A stretch of DNA of 64,000 nucleotides from the NCBI RefSeq assembly GCF_001984215.1, contig NZ_CP019420.1, forward strand, positions 4,092,001 to 4,156,000. The letters run 5' to 3'. Positions 54,001 to 62,321 of this stretch are shown in pieces. The translations under genes and the position numbers were made by a program. Below the pieces are notes generated by a model. The model searched no databases, was not told the origin of the DNA, and worked only from the letters and a program-made list of their open reading frames with translations. Position 1 is the first letter of the stretch, and each line of letters opens with the position of its first letter. This stretch comes from Mycobacterium sp. MS1601. Lineage in GTDB: Bacteria > Actinomycetota > Actinomycetes > Mycobacteriales > Mycobacteriaceae.

Positions 54001-57000
54001 CCGGTCCCGACGGCGTGCTGGCTTCGGCTGCCCGCCTGGTGCTCGGCCAGCTGGGACTCGACGTCCCGGTGACCGCACCGGCCGGCGCCTCCGATGCCGA
54101 GCTGATCGACCTGGTGACAACCGAACTCGGCTCGGATTGGCCGCGTCTGGTGGCACCGTCGTTCGACTCCAAGAAGGCCGTGCTGCTCGACGACCGGTGG
54201 GCCAGTGCCCGCGAGGATCTGGTGAAGCTGTGGCTGACCGACGAGAACGAGATCGACGCCGAGTGGGCGCGCCTCTCGGAGCGCTTCGAAGGGGCCGGAC
54301 ATGTGGTCGCCACTCAGGCCACCTGGTGGCAGGGCAAGGCGCTGGCGTCCGGCAAGCAGATTCACGCCACGCTGTTCGGGCGCATCGCCGCGGGTGCTGA
54401 AAACCCAGGAAACGGACGATATTCCGACGAGATCGCCGTGGTGACGGGTGCCTCGAAGGGCTCGATCGCCGCTGGAGTGGTGGCGCAGCTGCTCGACGGT
54501 GGTGCCACCGTCATCGCCACCACCTCCAAGCTCGATGACAGCCGGCTGGCGTTCTACAAGGACCTCTACCGCGACAACGCCCGCTGGGGCGCCAAGCTGT
54601 GGGTGCTGCCCGCCAACATGGCCAGCTACTCCGATATCGACGCCCTGGTGTCATGGGTCGGTAGCGAGCAGACCGAAAGCCTTGGGCCGCAGTCGATCCA
54701 CCTCAAGGACGCCCAGACCCCGACGCTGCTGTTCCCCTTCGCAGCGCCGCGGGTGGCCGGTGACCTCTCGGAGGCCGGCTCGCGCTCGGAGATGGAGATG
54801 AAGGTGCTGCTGTGGGCCGTGCAACGGCTCATCGGCGGGCTGTCGGCCATCGGCGCCGAGCGGGACATCGCCTCCCGCCTGCACGTCGTGCTCCCGGGCT
54901 CGCCCAACCGCGGCATGTTCGGTGGCGACGGAGCCTACGGCGAGTCCAAGGCCGCCATGGACGCGCTGGTGAACCGGTGGAGCGCCGAAACGTCCTGGGC
55001 GCAGCGGGTCAGCCTCGCACACGCCCTGATCGGCTGGACCAAGGGCACCGGCCTGATGGGTCACAACGACGCCATTGTCGGTGCGGTCGAGGAAGCGGGC
55101 GTCACCACCTACACCAACCGGGAAATGGCAGCGATGCTGCTGGATCTGTGCACCCCGGACGCCAAGGTGTCGGCGGCGTCGGCGCCCATCAAGGTGGACC
55201 TGACCGGTGGTCTCGGCGACATCAAGCTGGACATGGCCGAGCTGGCCGCCAAGGCGCGGGAAGAGATGACCGCCGACAGTGCTGCTGCCGAGGAGGATTC
55301 GCTCGACGGCACCATCTCGGCGCTGCCGTCTCCGCCGCGGCCGCACGTCCCGGCGCCCCCGCCGGAGTGGGCACCGCTGGACGTCGACCCCGCCGACCTG
55401 GTGGTCATCGTCAGCGGTGCAGAACTCGGCCCGTACGGCTCGTCGCGCACCCGCTTCGAGATGGAGGTCGACGGCGAGCTGTCGGCGGCCGGCGTGCTCG
55501 AACTGGCCTGGACCACCGGTCTGATCAAGTGGGAGGACGACCCGAAGCCGGGTTGGTACGACACCGCCAGCGGTGACCTGGTGCCCGAGACCGAACTGGT
55601 CGAGCGCTACCACGATGCCGTCGTCGAGCGTTGCGGCATCCGCGAATTCGTGGACGACGGAGCCATCGATCCCGATCACGCCTCACCGCTGCTGGTGTCG
55701 GTGTTCCTGGACAAGGACTTCAGCTTCGTGGTCTCCAGCGAAGCTGACGCCCGCGCGTTCGTGGACTTCGATCCCGAGCACACGGTGGTGCGCCCGGTCC
55801 CGGACTCCAGCGACTGGCAGGTGATCCGCAAGGCGGGCACCGAGATCCGCGTTCCGCGCAAGACCAAGCTGTCGCGGACCGTCGGCGCGCAGATCCCCAC
55901 TGGTTGGGATCCCACGGTGTGGGGCATCACGCCCGACATGGCCAACTCGATCGACCGGGTGGCACTGTGGAACATCGTCGCGACCGTCGATGCGTTCCTG
56001 TCCGCCGGCTTCAGCCCGGCCGAGCTGATGCGCTGGGTGCACCCCAGCCTGGTGGCCAGCACGCAGGGCACCGGCATGGGTGGCATGACCTCGATGCAGA
56101 CCATGTACCACGGCAACCTGCTGGGCCGGAACAAGCCGAACGACATCCTGCAGGAAGTGCTGCCGAACGTCGTTGCCGCGCACGTCATCCAGTCGTACGT
56201 GGGTAGCTACGGCGCGATGATCCACCCGGTGGGCGCCTGTGCCACCGCGGCGGTGTCGGTGGAAGAGGGCGTCGACAAGATCAAGCTCGGCAAGGCCGAA
56301 CTGGTGGTCGCCGGCGGCTTCGACGACCTGACCCTGGAAGCCATCATCGGCTTCGGTGACATGGCGGCCACCGCCGACACCGAGATGATGCGCGCCAAGG
56401 GCATCAGCGACTCGAAGTTCTCCCGCGCCAACGACCGTCGTCGTCTGGGCTTCCTGGAGGCCCAGGGCGGCGGCACCATCCTGCTGGCGCGCGGTTCGCT
56501 GGCGCTGAAGATGGGTCTGCCGGTGCTGGCGGTGGTCGGGTACGCGCAGAGCTTCGCCGACGGCGTGCACACCTCGATCCCGGCTCCGGGTCTGGGTGCC
56601 CTGGGCGCGGGCCGGGGTGGCAAGGACTCGCTGCTGTCGCGGTCGCTGGCCAAGCTGGGGGTGGGTGCCGACGACATCTCGGTGATCTACAAGCACGACA
56701 CCTCGACGCTGGCCAACGATCCCAACGAGACCGAGCTGCATGAGCGTCTCGCCGACGCGATGGGCCGTTCCGACGGCGCCCCGCTGTTCATCGTCAGCCA
56801 GAAGACGCTGACCGGCCACGCCAAGGGCGGTGCCGCGGTGTTCCAGATGATGGGCCTGTGCCAGGTGCTGCGCGACGGCGTGATCCCGCCGAACCGCAGC
56901 CTGGATTGTGTCGACGACGAGCTGGCCACCTCCGGGCACTTCGTGTGGCCGCGGGAGGCCCTGCACCTGGGGGAGAAGTTCCCGCTCAAGGCCGGTCTGG

Positions 57001-57290
57001 TGACCAGCCTCGGGTTCGGACACGTGTCGGGTCTGATCGCGCTGGTGCATCCGGCGGCGTTCCTGGCGACGCTCTCGGACGAGGAGCGGGAGACCTACCT
57101 CGCCCAAGCACAGGAGCGCACCCTGGCCGGCAAGCGCCGGTTGGCCTCGGCCATCGCCGGTGGCCGCCCGATGTACGAGCGTCCTGCTGACCGTCGCTTC
57201 GATCACGACGTGGCCGAGAAGCCTCAGGAAGCTGCGATGCTGCTGAATCCGGCCTCGCGACTGGGCGATGACGACATCTACATCAGGTGA
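48048..57290 (+). CDS. fas: Type I fatty acid synthase (FAS-I)
   Basis: This 3,080-residue cytosolic multienzyme builds fatty acids from acetyl- and malonyl-CoA and supplies precursors for mycolic acids. All domains can be read in order: acetyltransferase (GHSQG near residue 160), enoyl reductase (LAGMTPTTVDAKI near 430 to GGGIGTPERAAEYLSG near 620), dehydratase hotdog (DHNPIHTDQAA near 1240), malonyl/palmitoyl transferase (GHSVGEY near 1444), an Ala/Pro linker, ACP (SITDGASSRRNQLLVDLGSELNL near 1815), ketoreductase (VVTGASKGSIAAG near 2131, YGESKAA near 2298) and ketosynthase (Cys2731 in GACATAAVS, KHDTST near 2883). GTG 48048 has AGGAGA seven bases upstream; the longer frame lacks this. acpS follows by 27 bases. 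Confidence 0.98.
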   Translation: MTIFEHDRIANSSTASNGNTASHGNAAAHSSSHALVDRLTDGEPYAVAFGGQGSAWLDTLEELVSSAGIESELATLAGEADLLLEPVARELVVVRPIGFEPLRWVRALAAEEPVPTAKQLTSAAVSVPGVLLTQIAAVRALARQGMDVAANPPVAVAGHSQGVLAVEALKAGGSQDVQLLALAQLIGAAGTLVARRRGISILGDRPPMVSVTNADPERIYELLEEFAQDVRTVLPPVLSIRNGRRSVVITGTPEQLSRFELYCEQIAEKEEAERKNKLRGGAVFKPVFEPVQVEVGFHSPRLSDGVELVAEWAEKVGLDVAQARAMTEAILVSQVDWVEEISALNDAGAKWILDLGPGDILTRLTAPVIRGLGIGIVPAATRGGQRNLFTIGAVPEVARPWTSYAPQVVTLPDGSVKLSTKFTRLTGRSPILLAGMTPTTVDAKIVAAAANAGHWAELAGGGQVTEQIFSDRVDELTTLLEPGRAIQFNSLFLDPYLWKLQVGAKRLVQRARQSGAPIDGLVVTAGIPDLEEAVELIEELNGVGISHVVFKPGTVEQIRSVIRIAAEVPTRPVIVHIEGGRAGGHHSWEDLDDLLLATYSEVRSRSNITVCVGGGIGTPERAAEYLSGRWSRAYGFPLMPVDGILVGTAAMATLEATTSPQVKQLLVDTTGTDHWVGAGKAQGGMASGRSQLGADIHEIDNAASRCGRLLDEVAGDADAVAERRDEIIAAMANTAKPYFGDVASMTYEQWLRRYVELAIGDGDSTADTKKDGSPWLDVSWRDRFTEMLQRAEARLDVADFGPIETLYGATESGEALLESPDQAIAALLERHPDAATVKLHPADVPFFTSLCKTLGKPVNFVPVIDKDVRRWWRSDSLWQAHDARYSADQVCIIPGTQAVAGITRVDEPVGELLDRFEQAAIDETLASGAQPTPVLSRLHNVSSALALVLDAPDVLWAGRTATNPVHRIADPAEWQVHDGSAIHHATGARLESTGEKVNLSVPLSGTWIEIAFTLPSSTVDGGAPVVSTDDAATAMRAVLAIAAGVDGPDALPVPVDGTTTVTVEWDPERVADHTGVTATFGSPLAPTLTVVPDALVGRCWPAVFAAIGTAVTDSGFPVIEGLLSLVHLDHAAQLVAPLPTDKAELTVAATASAAYDTEVGRVVPVSVAVTSADGTVLATLEERFAIRGRTGPAELSDPLRAGGAVSDNETDTPRRRRRDITLTAPVDMRPFAVVSGDHNPIHTDQAAALLAGLESPIVHGMWLSAAAQHVVTATDGKPVPPAKLLGWTARFLGMVKPGDEVDFRVDRVGVDLGGEVLEIAARIGSDLVMSATARLAAPKTVYAFPGQGIQSKGMGMDVRARSKAARKIWDKADKFTRETLGFSVLHVVRDNPTSLIASGVHYQHPEGVLYLTQFTQVAMATVAAAQVAEMREQGAFVEGAIACGHSVGEYTALACVSGVYELEALLEVVFHRGSKMHDIVPRDAQGRSNYRLAAIRPSQIDLDDADVTAFVDGIAAQTGEFLQIVNYNLRGSQYAIAGTVRGLEALEEEIERRREISGGKRSFILVPGIDVPFHSSVLRVGVDDFRRALERVMPGDKDPALIVGRYIPNLVPRPFTLDRDFIQEIRDLVPAEPLDEILADYDTWRNERPAELCRKIVIELLAWQFASPVRWIETQDLLFIEEAAGGLGVERFVEIGVKNAPTVAGLATNTLKLPEYAHSTVEVLNAERDAAVLFANDTDPEPEPEVDEAPAAPSAEAAPAAAAAPVAAPAAPSGGPRPDDITFDAADATVALIGLSAKMRLDQIEALDSIESITDGASSRRNQLLVDLGSELNLGAIDGAAEADLAALKGQVSKLARTYKPFGPVLSDAINDQLRTVLGPSGKRPAYITERVTKTWELGPGWAKHVTVEVALGTREGSSVRGGSLGGLHDGALADAAAVDKAIDAAVTAVGARKGIPVSLPSAGGAGGGGVVDSAALGEFAEKVTGPDGVLASAARLVLGQLGLDVPVTAPAGASDAELIDLVTTELGSDWPRLVAPSFDSKKAVLLDDRWASAREDLVKLWLTDENEIDAEWARLSERFEGAGHVVATQATWWQGKALASGKQIHATLFGRIAAGAENPGNGRYSDEIAVVTGASKGSIAAGVVAQLLDGGATVIATTSKLDDSRLAFYKDLYRDNARWGAKLWVLPANMASYSDIDALVSWVGSEQTESLGPQSIHLKDAQTPTLLFPFAAPRVAGDLSEAGSRSEMEMKVLLWAVQRLIGGLSAIGAERDIASRLHVVLPGSPNRGMFGGDGAYGESKAAMDALVNRWSAETSWAQRVSLAHALIGWTKGTGLMGHNDAIVGAVEEAGVTTYTNREMAAMLLDLCTPDAKVSAASAPIKVDLTGGLGDIKLDMAELAAKAREEMTADSAAAEEDSLDGTISALPSPPRPHVPAPPPEWAPLDVDPADLVVIVSGAELGPYGSSRTRFEMEVDGELSAAGVLELAWTTGLIKWEDDPKPGWYDTASGDLVPETELVERYHDAVVERCGIREFVDDGAIDPDHASPLLVSVFLDKDFSFVVSSEADARAFVDFDPEHTVVRPVPDSSDWQVIRKAGTEIRVPRKTKLSRTVGAQIPTGWDPTVWGITPDMANSIDRVALWNIVATVDAFLSAGFSPAELMRWVHPSLVASTQGTGMGGMTSMQTMYHGNLLGRNKPNDILQEVLPNVVAAHVIQSYVGSYGAMIHPVGACATAAVSVEEGVDKIKLGKAELVVAGGFDDLTLEAIIGFGDMAATADTEMMRAKGISDSKFSRANDRRRLGFLEAQGGGTILLARGSLALKMGLPVLAVVGYAQSFADGVHTSIPAPGLGALGAGRGGKDSLLSRSLAKLGVGADDISVIYKHDTSTLANDPNETELHERLADAMGRSDGAPLFIVSQKTLTGHAKGGAAVFQMMGLCQVLRDGVIPPNRSLDCVDDELATSGHFVWPREALHLGEKFPLKAGLVTSLGFGHVSGLIALVHPAAFLATLSDEERETYLAQAQERTLAGKRRLASAIAGGRPMYERPADRRFDHDVAEKPQEAAMLLNPASRLGDDDIYIR

Positions 57291-57317
57291 TGTGGAGCAT
57301 CGGATAGGGTTGCGCGC

Positions 57318-57710
57318 GTGGCGATAGTCGGAGTCGGTATCGATGTGGTGTCCATTCCGGAGTTCGCCGAGCAGGTAGATCAGCCCGGCACGATGTTCGC
57401 CGAGACGTTCACGCCGGGGGAGCGCCGCGACGCCGCCGACAAGAGTTCGGTGGCGGCGCGGCACCTGGCGGCCCGGTGGGCGGCGAAAGAAGCCGTGATC
57501 AAGGCGTGGTCCGGATCGCGGTTCTCCCAGCGGCCGGTGCTCCCGGAGGCCATCCACCGCGACATCGAGGTGGTGACCGACATGTGGGGCCGACCCAAGG
57601 TGCGGCTCACCGGTTCCATCGCCGAGCACCTGGCCGATGTCACCATTCACGTGTCGCTGACGCACGAGGGTGACACCGCGGCGGCCGTCGCCATCCTCGA
57701 AACTCCCTAG
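57318..57710 (+). CDS. acpS: Holo-ACP synthase (4'-phosphopantetheinyl transferase)
   Basis: This 130-residue enzyme transfers phosphopantetheine from CoA to the acyl carrier serine of FAS-I. The AcpS signature is present: GVGIDVVSIPEFAEQV with Asp9, ARHLAARWAAKEAVIKAW with the Glu-rich metal site, and a C-terminal HVSLTHEGDTAAAVAILE. It starts 27 bases after fas, so it is cotranscribed, which matches the known fas-acpS operon in mycobacteria. Confidence 0.95.
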   Translation: MAIVGVGIDVVSIPEFAEQVDQPGTMFAETFTPGERRDAADKSSVAARHLAARWAAKEAVIKAWSGSRFSQRPVLPEAIHRDIEVVTDMWGRPKVRLTGSIAEHLADVTIHVSLTHEGDTAAAVAILETP

Positions 57711-57753
57711 TTTCGGCTCGCACGGTCCAGTTCCGACTCGCACGGTGACGAGT

Positions 57754-57814
57754 GCGGTCCGTCCCGGCTCGTTGGCACGCTGTGCGAGCGCGGTCCGTCC
57801 CGGCTCGTTGGCAC
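57754..57814. repeat. Two tandem copies of a 25-bp repeat
   Basis: The 25 bases at 57754-57778 recur exactly at 57790-57814 with a 36-bp period, beginning GCGGTCCGTCC and ending GTTGGCAC. Shorter TCGCACGGT-like pieces precede them. They fill the gap between acpS and the M20 peptidase, where the downstream promoter should lie. Confidence 0.8.
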
Positions 57815-57913
57815 AGCCAGTCACTCCGTGGCGAGAACTCGCCCGGAATGCCGCCCAGGAGTGACTCCCTGTGCAATGGGAGGGCTGTGGAGGCGGGGGC
57901 TAACCTCGTGGGC

Positions 57914-59242
57914 ATGACTGATCTCGTCACCCGTGTCGCCGAAGTCCTGCCGTCGGTCCGCAAGGATCTCGAGGATCTCGTGCGCATCCAGTCGGTGTGG
58001 GCCGACCCCGGCCGTCGTGATGAGGTGCACCGCAGCGCGCAGATGGTCGCCGACCTCTTCACCGGCGTCGGCTTCGACGACGTCCGCATCGTCAGTGAAG
58101 GCGGTGCTCCGGCCGTCATCGCTCGCCATCCCGCACCCGAGGGAGCGCCCACCGTCCTGCTGTACGCCCATCACGATGTGCAGCCCGAAGGTGACCCCGC
58201 GCAGTGGCATTCGGCGCCATTCGAACCGGAGGAGCGCGACGGCCGCCTCTACGGCCGTGGCACTGCCGACGACAAGGCCGGTATCGCAACACATCTGGCG
58301 GCCATGCGGGCTTTTGGCGGCAAGCCGCCGGTGGGCGTCACCGTGTTCGTCGAAGGTGAAGAAGAATCCGGCTCACCCTCGCTGAGCGCCTTGCTGGCCA
58401 AGCACAAGGACCTGCTGGCCGCTGACGTCATCATCATCGCCGACTCCGACAACTGGAGCACCGAGATCCCGTCGCTCACGGTGTCGCTGCGTGGTCTGGC
58501 CGACTGCGTGGTGGAGGTCGAAACCCTGGACCACGGACTGCATTCCGGCATGTGGGGTGGTGTTGTCCCGGACGCGATCTCGGCATTGGTGCGACTGCTC
58601 GCCAGCCTGCACGACGACGAGGGCAACGTCGCGGTCAAGGGTCTGCACGAGGGTAGCGCGAGCGATGTGGACTACACACCGGAACGGGTACGTGAGGACA
58701 CCGGTGTGCTGGACGGTGTCACCGAGATCGGCTCGGGCTCGGTGCCACAGCGGCTGTGGGCCAAGCCGGCGATCACCGTGATCGGCATCGACACCACATC
58801 CATCGCGGCGTCGTCGAACACGCTGATCCCGAAGGCCCGCGCCAAGGTGAGCATGCGGGTGGCCCCCGGTGCGGATGCCGCCGCGCAGTTCGAGTTGCTG
58901 CGCACACACCTCGAGGAGAACGCCCCGTGGGGCGCCAAGGTCACCGTCACCCCCGGCGACATCGGGCAGCCGTACGCCATCGACGCCAGCGGCCCGGTGT
59001 ACGACGCCGCCCGCGCGGCGTTCAAGCAGGCGTGGGGCGTCGACGCCGTGGACACCGGGGTAGGCGGATCCATCCCGTTCATCGCCGAGTTCGCCGCCGC
59101 GTTCCCGGCCGCCACCATTCTGGTGACCGGCGTCGAGGACCCGAACACCCAGGCGCACAGCATCAACGAGAGCCTGCACCTCGGTGTGCTGGAGCGGGCG
59201 GCGACGTCCGAGGCGCTGCTGCTCGAGGCGCTACGGCCCTAG
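57914..59242 (+). CDS. M20-family zinc dipeptidase
   Basis: This 442-residue metallopeptidase has the di-zinc site of the M20 family: TVLLYAHHDVQPEGD with His, GRGTADDKAG with bridging Asp, FVEGEEESGSPS with catalytic and metal Glu, IIADSDNW with Asp and the C-terminal NTQAHSINESLHL with His. A lid/dimer domain lies at about 195-310. The ATG at 57914 fits the family start. It is probably a cytosolic dipeptidase like Rv2522c of M. tuberculosis, whose gene lies in the same order next to acpS. Confidence 0.92.
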   Translation: MTDLVTRVAEVLPSVRKDLEDLVRIQSVWADPGRRDEVHRSAQMVADLFTGVGFDDVRIVSEGGAPAVIARHPAPEGAPTVLLYAHHDVQPEGDPAQWHSAPFEPEERDGRLYGRGTADDKAGIATHLAAMRAFGGKPPVGVTVFVEGEEESGSPSLSALLAKHKDLLAADVIIIADSDNWSTEIPSLTVSLRGLADCVVEVETLDHGLHSGMWGGVVPDAISALVRLLASLHDDEGNVAVKGLHEGSASDVDYTPERVREDTGVLDGVTEIGSGSVPQRLWAKPAITVIGIDTTSIAASSNTLIPKARAKVSMRVAPGADAAAQFELLRTHLEENAPWGAKVTVTPGDIGQPYAIDASGPVYDAARAAFKQAWGVDAVDTGVGGSIPFIAEFAAAFPAATILVTGVEDPNTQAHSINESLHLGVLERAATSEALLLEALRP

Positions 59243-59266
59243 ACAGGCCGACGGGGCGCTCAGGGA

Positions 59267-59740
59267 CTAGACCGACAGGTCCCGACGCAGCTTGGCGACA
59301 TGTCCGGTGGCCTTGACGTTGTACTGGGCCACTTCGATGTTGCCCTTCTCATCCACCACGAACGTGGAGCGGATGACGCCCTGGACGGTCTTGCCGTACA
59401 TCTTCTTCTCGCCGAACGCTCCCCAGGCCGTCAACACCTTCTTGTCGGGGTCCGACAGCAGGGGGAACGTCAGCTCTTCGTTGTCCCGGAACTTGGCGAG
59501 CTTCTCCGGCTTGTCCGGTGAGATACCGATGACGTCAAGGCCGGCGCCGTTGAGCTCGCCGAGGCTGTCGCGGAAGTCGCAGGCCTGCTTGGTGCATCCC
59601 GGGGTGGACGCGGCGGGGTAGAAGTACACGATGACCTTGCGACCCTTGAAGTCCGCCAGCTTGACGGTGTTGCCGTCGGCGTCGGGCAGGCTGAAGGCGG
59701 GGGCTTTGTCGCCCACCTGGAGGCGAGGGGTTTCGGACAC
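59267..59740 (-). CDS. bcp: Peroxiredoxin Q/BCP (thioredoxin-dependent)
   Basis: This 157-residue protein reduces hydrogen peroxide and organic peroxides. The peroxidatic Cys49 and the resolving Cys54 are in YFYPAASTPGCTKQACDFRDS, as in atypical two-Cys BCPs. The N-terminal GDKAPAFSLPDADG is typical. The GTG start follows GAGGAGC. It converges with the M20 gene. The order matches M. tuberculosis Rv2521. Confidence 0.93.
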   Translation of the reverse strand: MSETPRLQVGDKAPAFSLPDADGNTVKLADFKGRKVIVYFYPAASTPGCTKQACDFRDSLGELNGAGLDVIGISPDKPEKLAKFRDNEELTFPLLSDPDKKVLTAWGAFGEKKMYGKTVQGVIRSTFVVDEKGNIEVAQYNVKATGHVAKLRRDLSV

Positions 59741-59881
59741 GTGGAGCTCCTCACGGCGGTGTCAGTAGAACGTGCGGGATCCGGCTGAACTAGGGTAGTG
59801 CGGCAGGGTGGTGTGCCCAGCCACGAGACCCCCCGATAACGGGTGCCGAGCTGCTCAGCCGGCCGGAGGAAGTGAGGAAGC

Positions 59882-60106
59882 GTGCCGGACCGAGATCCAG
59901 AAGAAATCCGCAAGGATATCGACGCGGCACGCGACCGTCTGGCCAATACCGTCGACGCACTGGCTGTGCGGGCGAATCCGACCAGGATCGCCGAGGACGT
60001 GAAGGCGCGGGTGCTGACGTTCGTGACCAAGCCTGCGGTGGCGGCATCACTGGCCGGGATCGGGTTGGTGACGGTGGTGCTGGTGATTCGCCGGGCGCGA
60101 CGCTAG
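59882..60106 (+). CDS. DUF3618 small membrane-anchored protein
   Basis: This 74-residue protein starts with an amphipathic helix (PEEIRKDIDAARDRLANTVDALAVRANPTRIAEDVK), the DUF3618 motif, and ends in one transmembrane helix (PAVAASLAGIGLVTVVLVI) with an Arg-rich tail. The function is unknown. GAGGAAG lies just before the GTG start. The M. tuberculosis homologue Rv2520c is in the same neighbourhood. Its stop overlaps a small frame on the other strand. Confidence 0.82.
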   Translation: MPDRDPEEIRKDIDAARDRLANTVDALAVRANPTRIAEDVKARVLTFVTKPAVAASLAGIGLVTVVLVIRRARR

Positions 60107-60279
60107 CGCCTGCGCAGCCATCCGAAACCCAGCCGGAACGACGGCGGGTTGGCCTGCAGTCCGATCCGGCTGCAGTTGTAGACAAACTGCGGTTCTGCTC
60201 CCGTTGATAGCGGAGTTACACCCATGTCAGACTTTTCGGCGATGGCTGCTGCGCCGCCGGGATATCGCAATACAGACAT
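60103..60279 (-). CDS. Possible small protein of 58 residues
   Basis: This ATG frame begins MSVLRYPGGAAAIAEKS and ends QANPPSFRLGFGWLRRR. GGAGAGGG lies about nine bases upstream. It meets the DUF3618 gene stop to stop. The first half has unusually few G/C third bases and the second half many, which is odd for a single ancestral gene. It contains one cysteine (YNCSRIG) and could be a small secreted, membrane or modified peptide, but no family is recognised. Confidence 0.4.
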   Translation of the reverse strand: MSVLRYPGGAAAIAEKSDMGVTPLSTGAEPQFVYNCSRIGLQANPPSFRLGFGWLRRR

Positions 60280-60850
60280 TGGCTAACACCCTCTCCGCTT
60301 CCAGATGGCTCTGCGCCCGCGATTGGTGGGTGCTTCAGCTAACTGGATGGTAACAGTCGAGCTCGAGTTTTGGCAGGTTGTGTCCATTATTTTGCCGAGA
60401 ATCGCGTCTGAGCGCGCCTCCTGCTAACTCAACCGTGAATCGAACGGACTAGTTCCAAGATTTTTGTAGCTCATATTGACCTGAGTGACTATTTGGTCGA
60501 GGGGTTCGTGGCTGCCGTCCGGGCCTGGCAAAGGTTCAACTGTTGCTTGACCTTGGAAGATGCACGCGGTGTGGATTCGACCGGACAGCTGCATCTCCAC
60601 GCCATCCGGGCAGCACTGTTGCACTGGTCAGGATGGCGACGATTCGCGCAGAGGCTGTTGGCATGACTAGTAGATTCCGGATCGGTACCGGCTCCCGAAA
60701 GGGCTTGATGAATGTTCTGTCGAACATTTCAGCGAAAGGTCAGTTTTAGGAGCGGATTCGAAGGCTGCACACAGTCAGCAGGTTCAGGGACACCGTGGCT
60801 TCCGATCGCAAACGAAGAAGACCCCGCCGAGGCGGGGTCTTCTTGTGCTG
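60280..60850. other. AT-richer gap beside tRNA-Lys without a convincing gene
   Basis: This 570-bp stretch is visibly poorer in G/C than its surroundings (for example 60350-60490). Two short open frames, 60424-60624 on the minus strand and 60543-60749 on the plus strand, lack good ribosome-binding sites. The first contains a Cys pair (QQCCPDG). A terminator lies at 60815-60844. The composition and position next to a tRNA suggest foreign or decayed DNA. Confidence 0.5.
60815..60844 (-). terminator. Intrinsic terminator downstream of tRNA-Lys
   Basis: AAGAAGACCCCGCC at 60815-60828 pairs perfectly with 60831-60844 around a two-base loop (14-bp stem). On the minus strand it lies six bases beyond the tRNA 3' end, and the stem ends in a pyrimidine-rich CTTCTTCGTTT. 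Confidence 0.85.
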
Positions 60851-60923
<73 letters not shown>

Positions 60924-61094
60924 GTGAACTGCGCCTGAGACAATAACAGGCCGATGCGCGCAGACGGAAATCCGTTCCGGACCTGGGGCTCACGTGCGAG
61001 GTCGCACAGTGTCTGTAGCTGCCCTTAGACTTGCTGGCAACAGTGCACGCGCGTCGTGCCCGTATGCAGGTCTCACGTGTGAGGTGGAACGTTT

Positions 61095-62318
61095 ATGTGG
61101 CAGGTCCGTTCGGTGACCCGGCCGCGAGGCTATCGATCCTGGCTGGCGGCTTTGCTGCTGGTGCCAGCAGTGGTGTTGGCGCTGGGTGCATGCTCTACCA
61201 CTACCGCGGCCCCGCCCGTGCCACAGACCATCGCCGACAAGGGCACCCCGTTCGGTGACCTGTTGGTGCCGAGGCTCACCGCGTCGGTGGTCGACGGCTC
61301 GGTAGGGGTTGCCTTGGACGCGCCCATCACGGTGACCGCCGAGAACGGCGTGCTGGGACCGGTGACGCTGACGACCGCCGACGGCACCCCGGTGGCAGGC
61401 GAGCTGAGCAAGGACGGGCTCACCTGGTCGTCCACCGAGCAGCTCGACTACAACGAAAGCTACGTCCTGGAGGCCAGCTCGCTGGGGCTTGGTGGCCAGG
61501 CCCGCCAGCGGATGGCGTTTGAGACACATTCGCCGGAGAACCTCACCATGCCGTACCTGATGCCGGGTAACGGTGAGACGGTGGGCATCGGGCAGCCGGT
61601 GGCCATCCGCTTCGACGAGAACATCCCCAACCGGGCCGCGGCCGAGCGGGCCATCAAGATCACCACCAACCCGCCCGTCGAAGGCGCGTTCTACTGGCTG
61701 AACAACCGCGAAGTGCGTTGGCGCCCAGAGCATTACTGGAAGCCTGGCACCACCGTCGAGGTCAAGGTCAACACCTACGGCGTGGACATGGGTGACGGGC
61801 TGTTCGGCCAGGACAACGCCAGTACCAACTTCACCATCGGTGACGCGGTGATCGCCACGGCCGACGACACCACCAAAACCATCACCGTGCGAGTGAACGG
61901 CGAAGTCGTCAAGACCATGCCCACTTCGATGGGCAAGAACAGCAGCCCCACCAACAACGGCGTCTACATCATCGGTGACCGTTATGCCGATCTGGTGATG
62001 GACTCGTCGACCTACGGTGTGCCGGTCAACTCACCCAACGGGTACCGCACCGACGTGGAGTACGCCACGCAGATGTCCTACAGCGGCATCTATGTGCACG
62101 CCGCGCCGTGGTCGGTTGGCAGCCAAGGCTATTCGAACGTCAGCCACGGCTGCCTCAACGTCAGCACCAGCAATGCCCAGTGGTTCTACAACAACACCAA
62201 ACGCGGTGACATCGTGGAGGTCATGAACACCGTCGGCTCGCTGCTGCCGGGCACCGACGGCCTCGGTGACTGGAACGTGCCGTGGGATCAATGGCAAGCG
62301 GGTAACGCCAACATCTAG
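61095..62318 (+). CDS. ldtB: L,D-transpeptidase lipoprotein (LdtMt2/LdtB-like)
   Basis: This 407-residue enzyme makes 3-3 cross-links in mycobacterial peptidoglycan. A lipoprotein signal ends in LALGAC (lipid-bearing Cys33). Two Ig-like domains (about 55-250) are followed by the YkuD catalytic domain with His335 (YVHAAPW), His351 and catalytic Cys353 in SHGCLNVS, one residue off the numbering of LdtMt2 (His336, Cys354). Length and order match Rv2518c. The gene is separated from fas by bcp and the M20 gene, as in M. tuberculosis. It would be sensitive to carbapenems. Confidence 0.95.
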   Translation: MWQVRSVTRPRGYRSWLAALLLVPAVVLALGACSTTTAAPPVPQTIADKGTPFGDLLVPRLTASVVDGSVGVALDAPITVTAENGVLGPVTLTTADGTPVAGELSKDGLTWSSTEQLDYNESYVLEASSLGLGGQARQRMAFETHSPENLTMPYLMPGNGETVGIGQPVAIRFDENIPNRAAAERAIKITTNPPVEGAFYWLNNREVRWRPEHYWKPGTTVEVKVNTYGVDMGDGLFGQDNASTNFTIGDAVIATADDTTKTITVRVNGEVVKTMPTSMGKNSSPTNNGVYIIGDRYADLVMDSSTYGVPVNSPNGYRTDVEYATQMSYSGIYVHAAPWSVGSQGYSNVSHGCLNVSTSNAQWFYNNTKRGDIVEVMNTVGSLLPGTDGLGDWNVPWDQWQAGNANI

Positions 62319-62321
62319 CGG

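Noticed and set aside
48141..57824. Long minus-strand open frames under fas (808, 1,024 and 713 residues)
   Set aside because: They mirror the codon bias of the intact fas gene on the other strand, have no domain-like sequence and no ribosome-binding sites. They are shadows of high-GC coding DNA.
60424..60749. Two short open frames (66 and 68 residues) on opposite strands
   Set aside because: They overlap each other, lack ribosome-binding sites and have no recognisable motif; kept only as part of the gap description.
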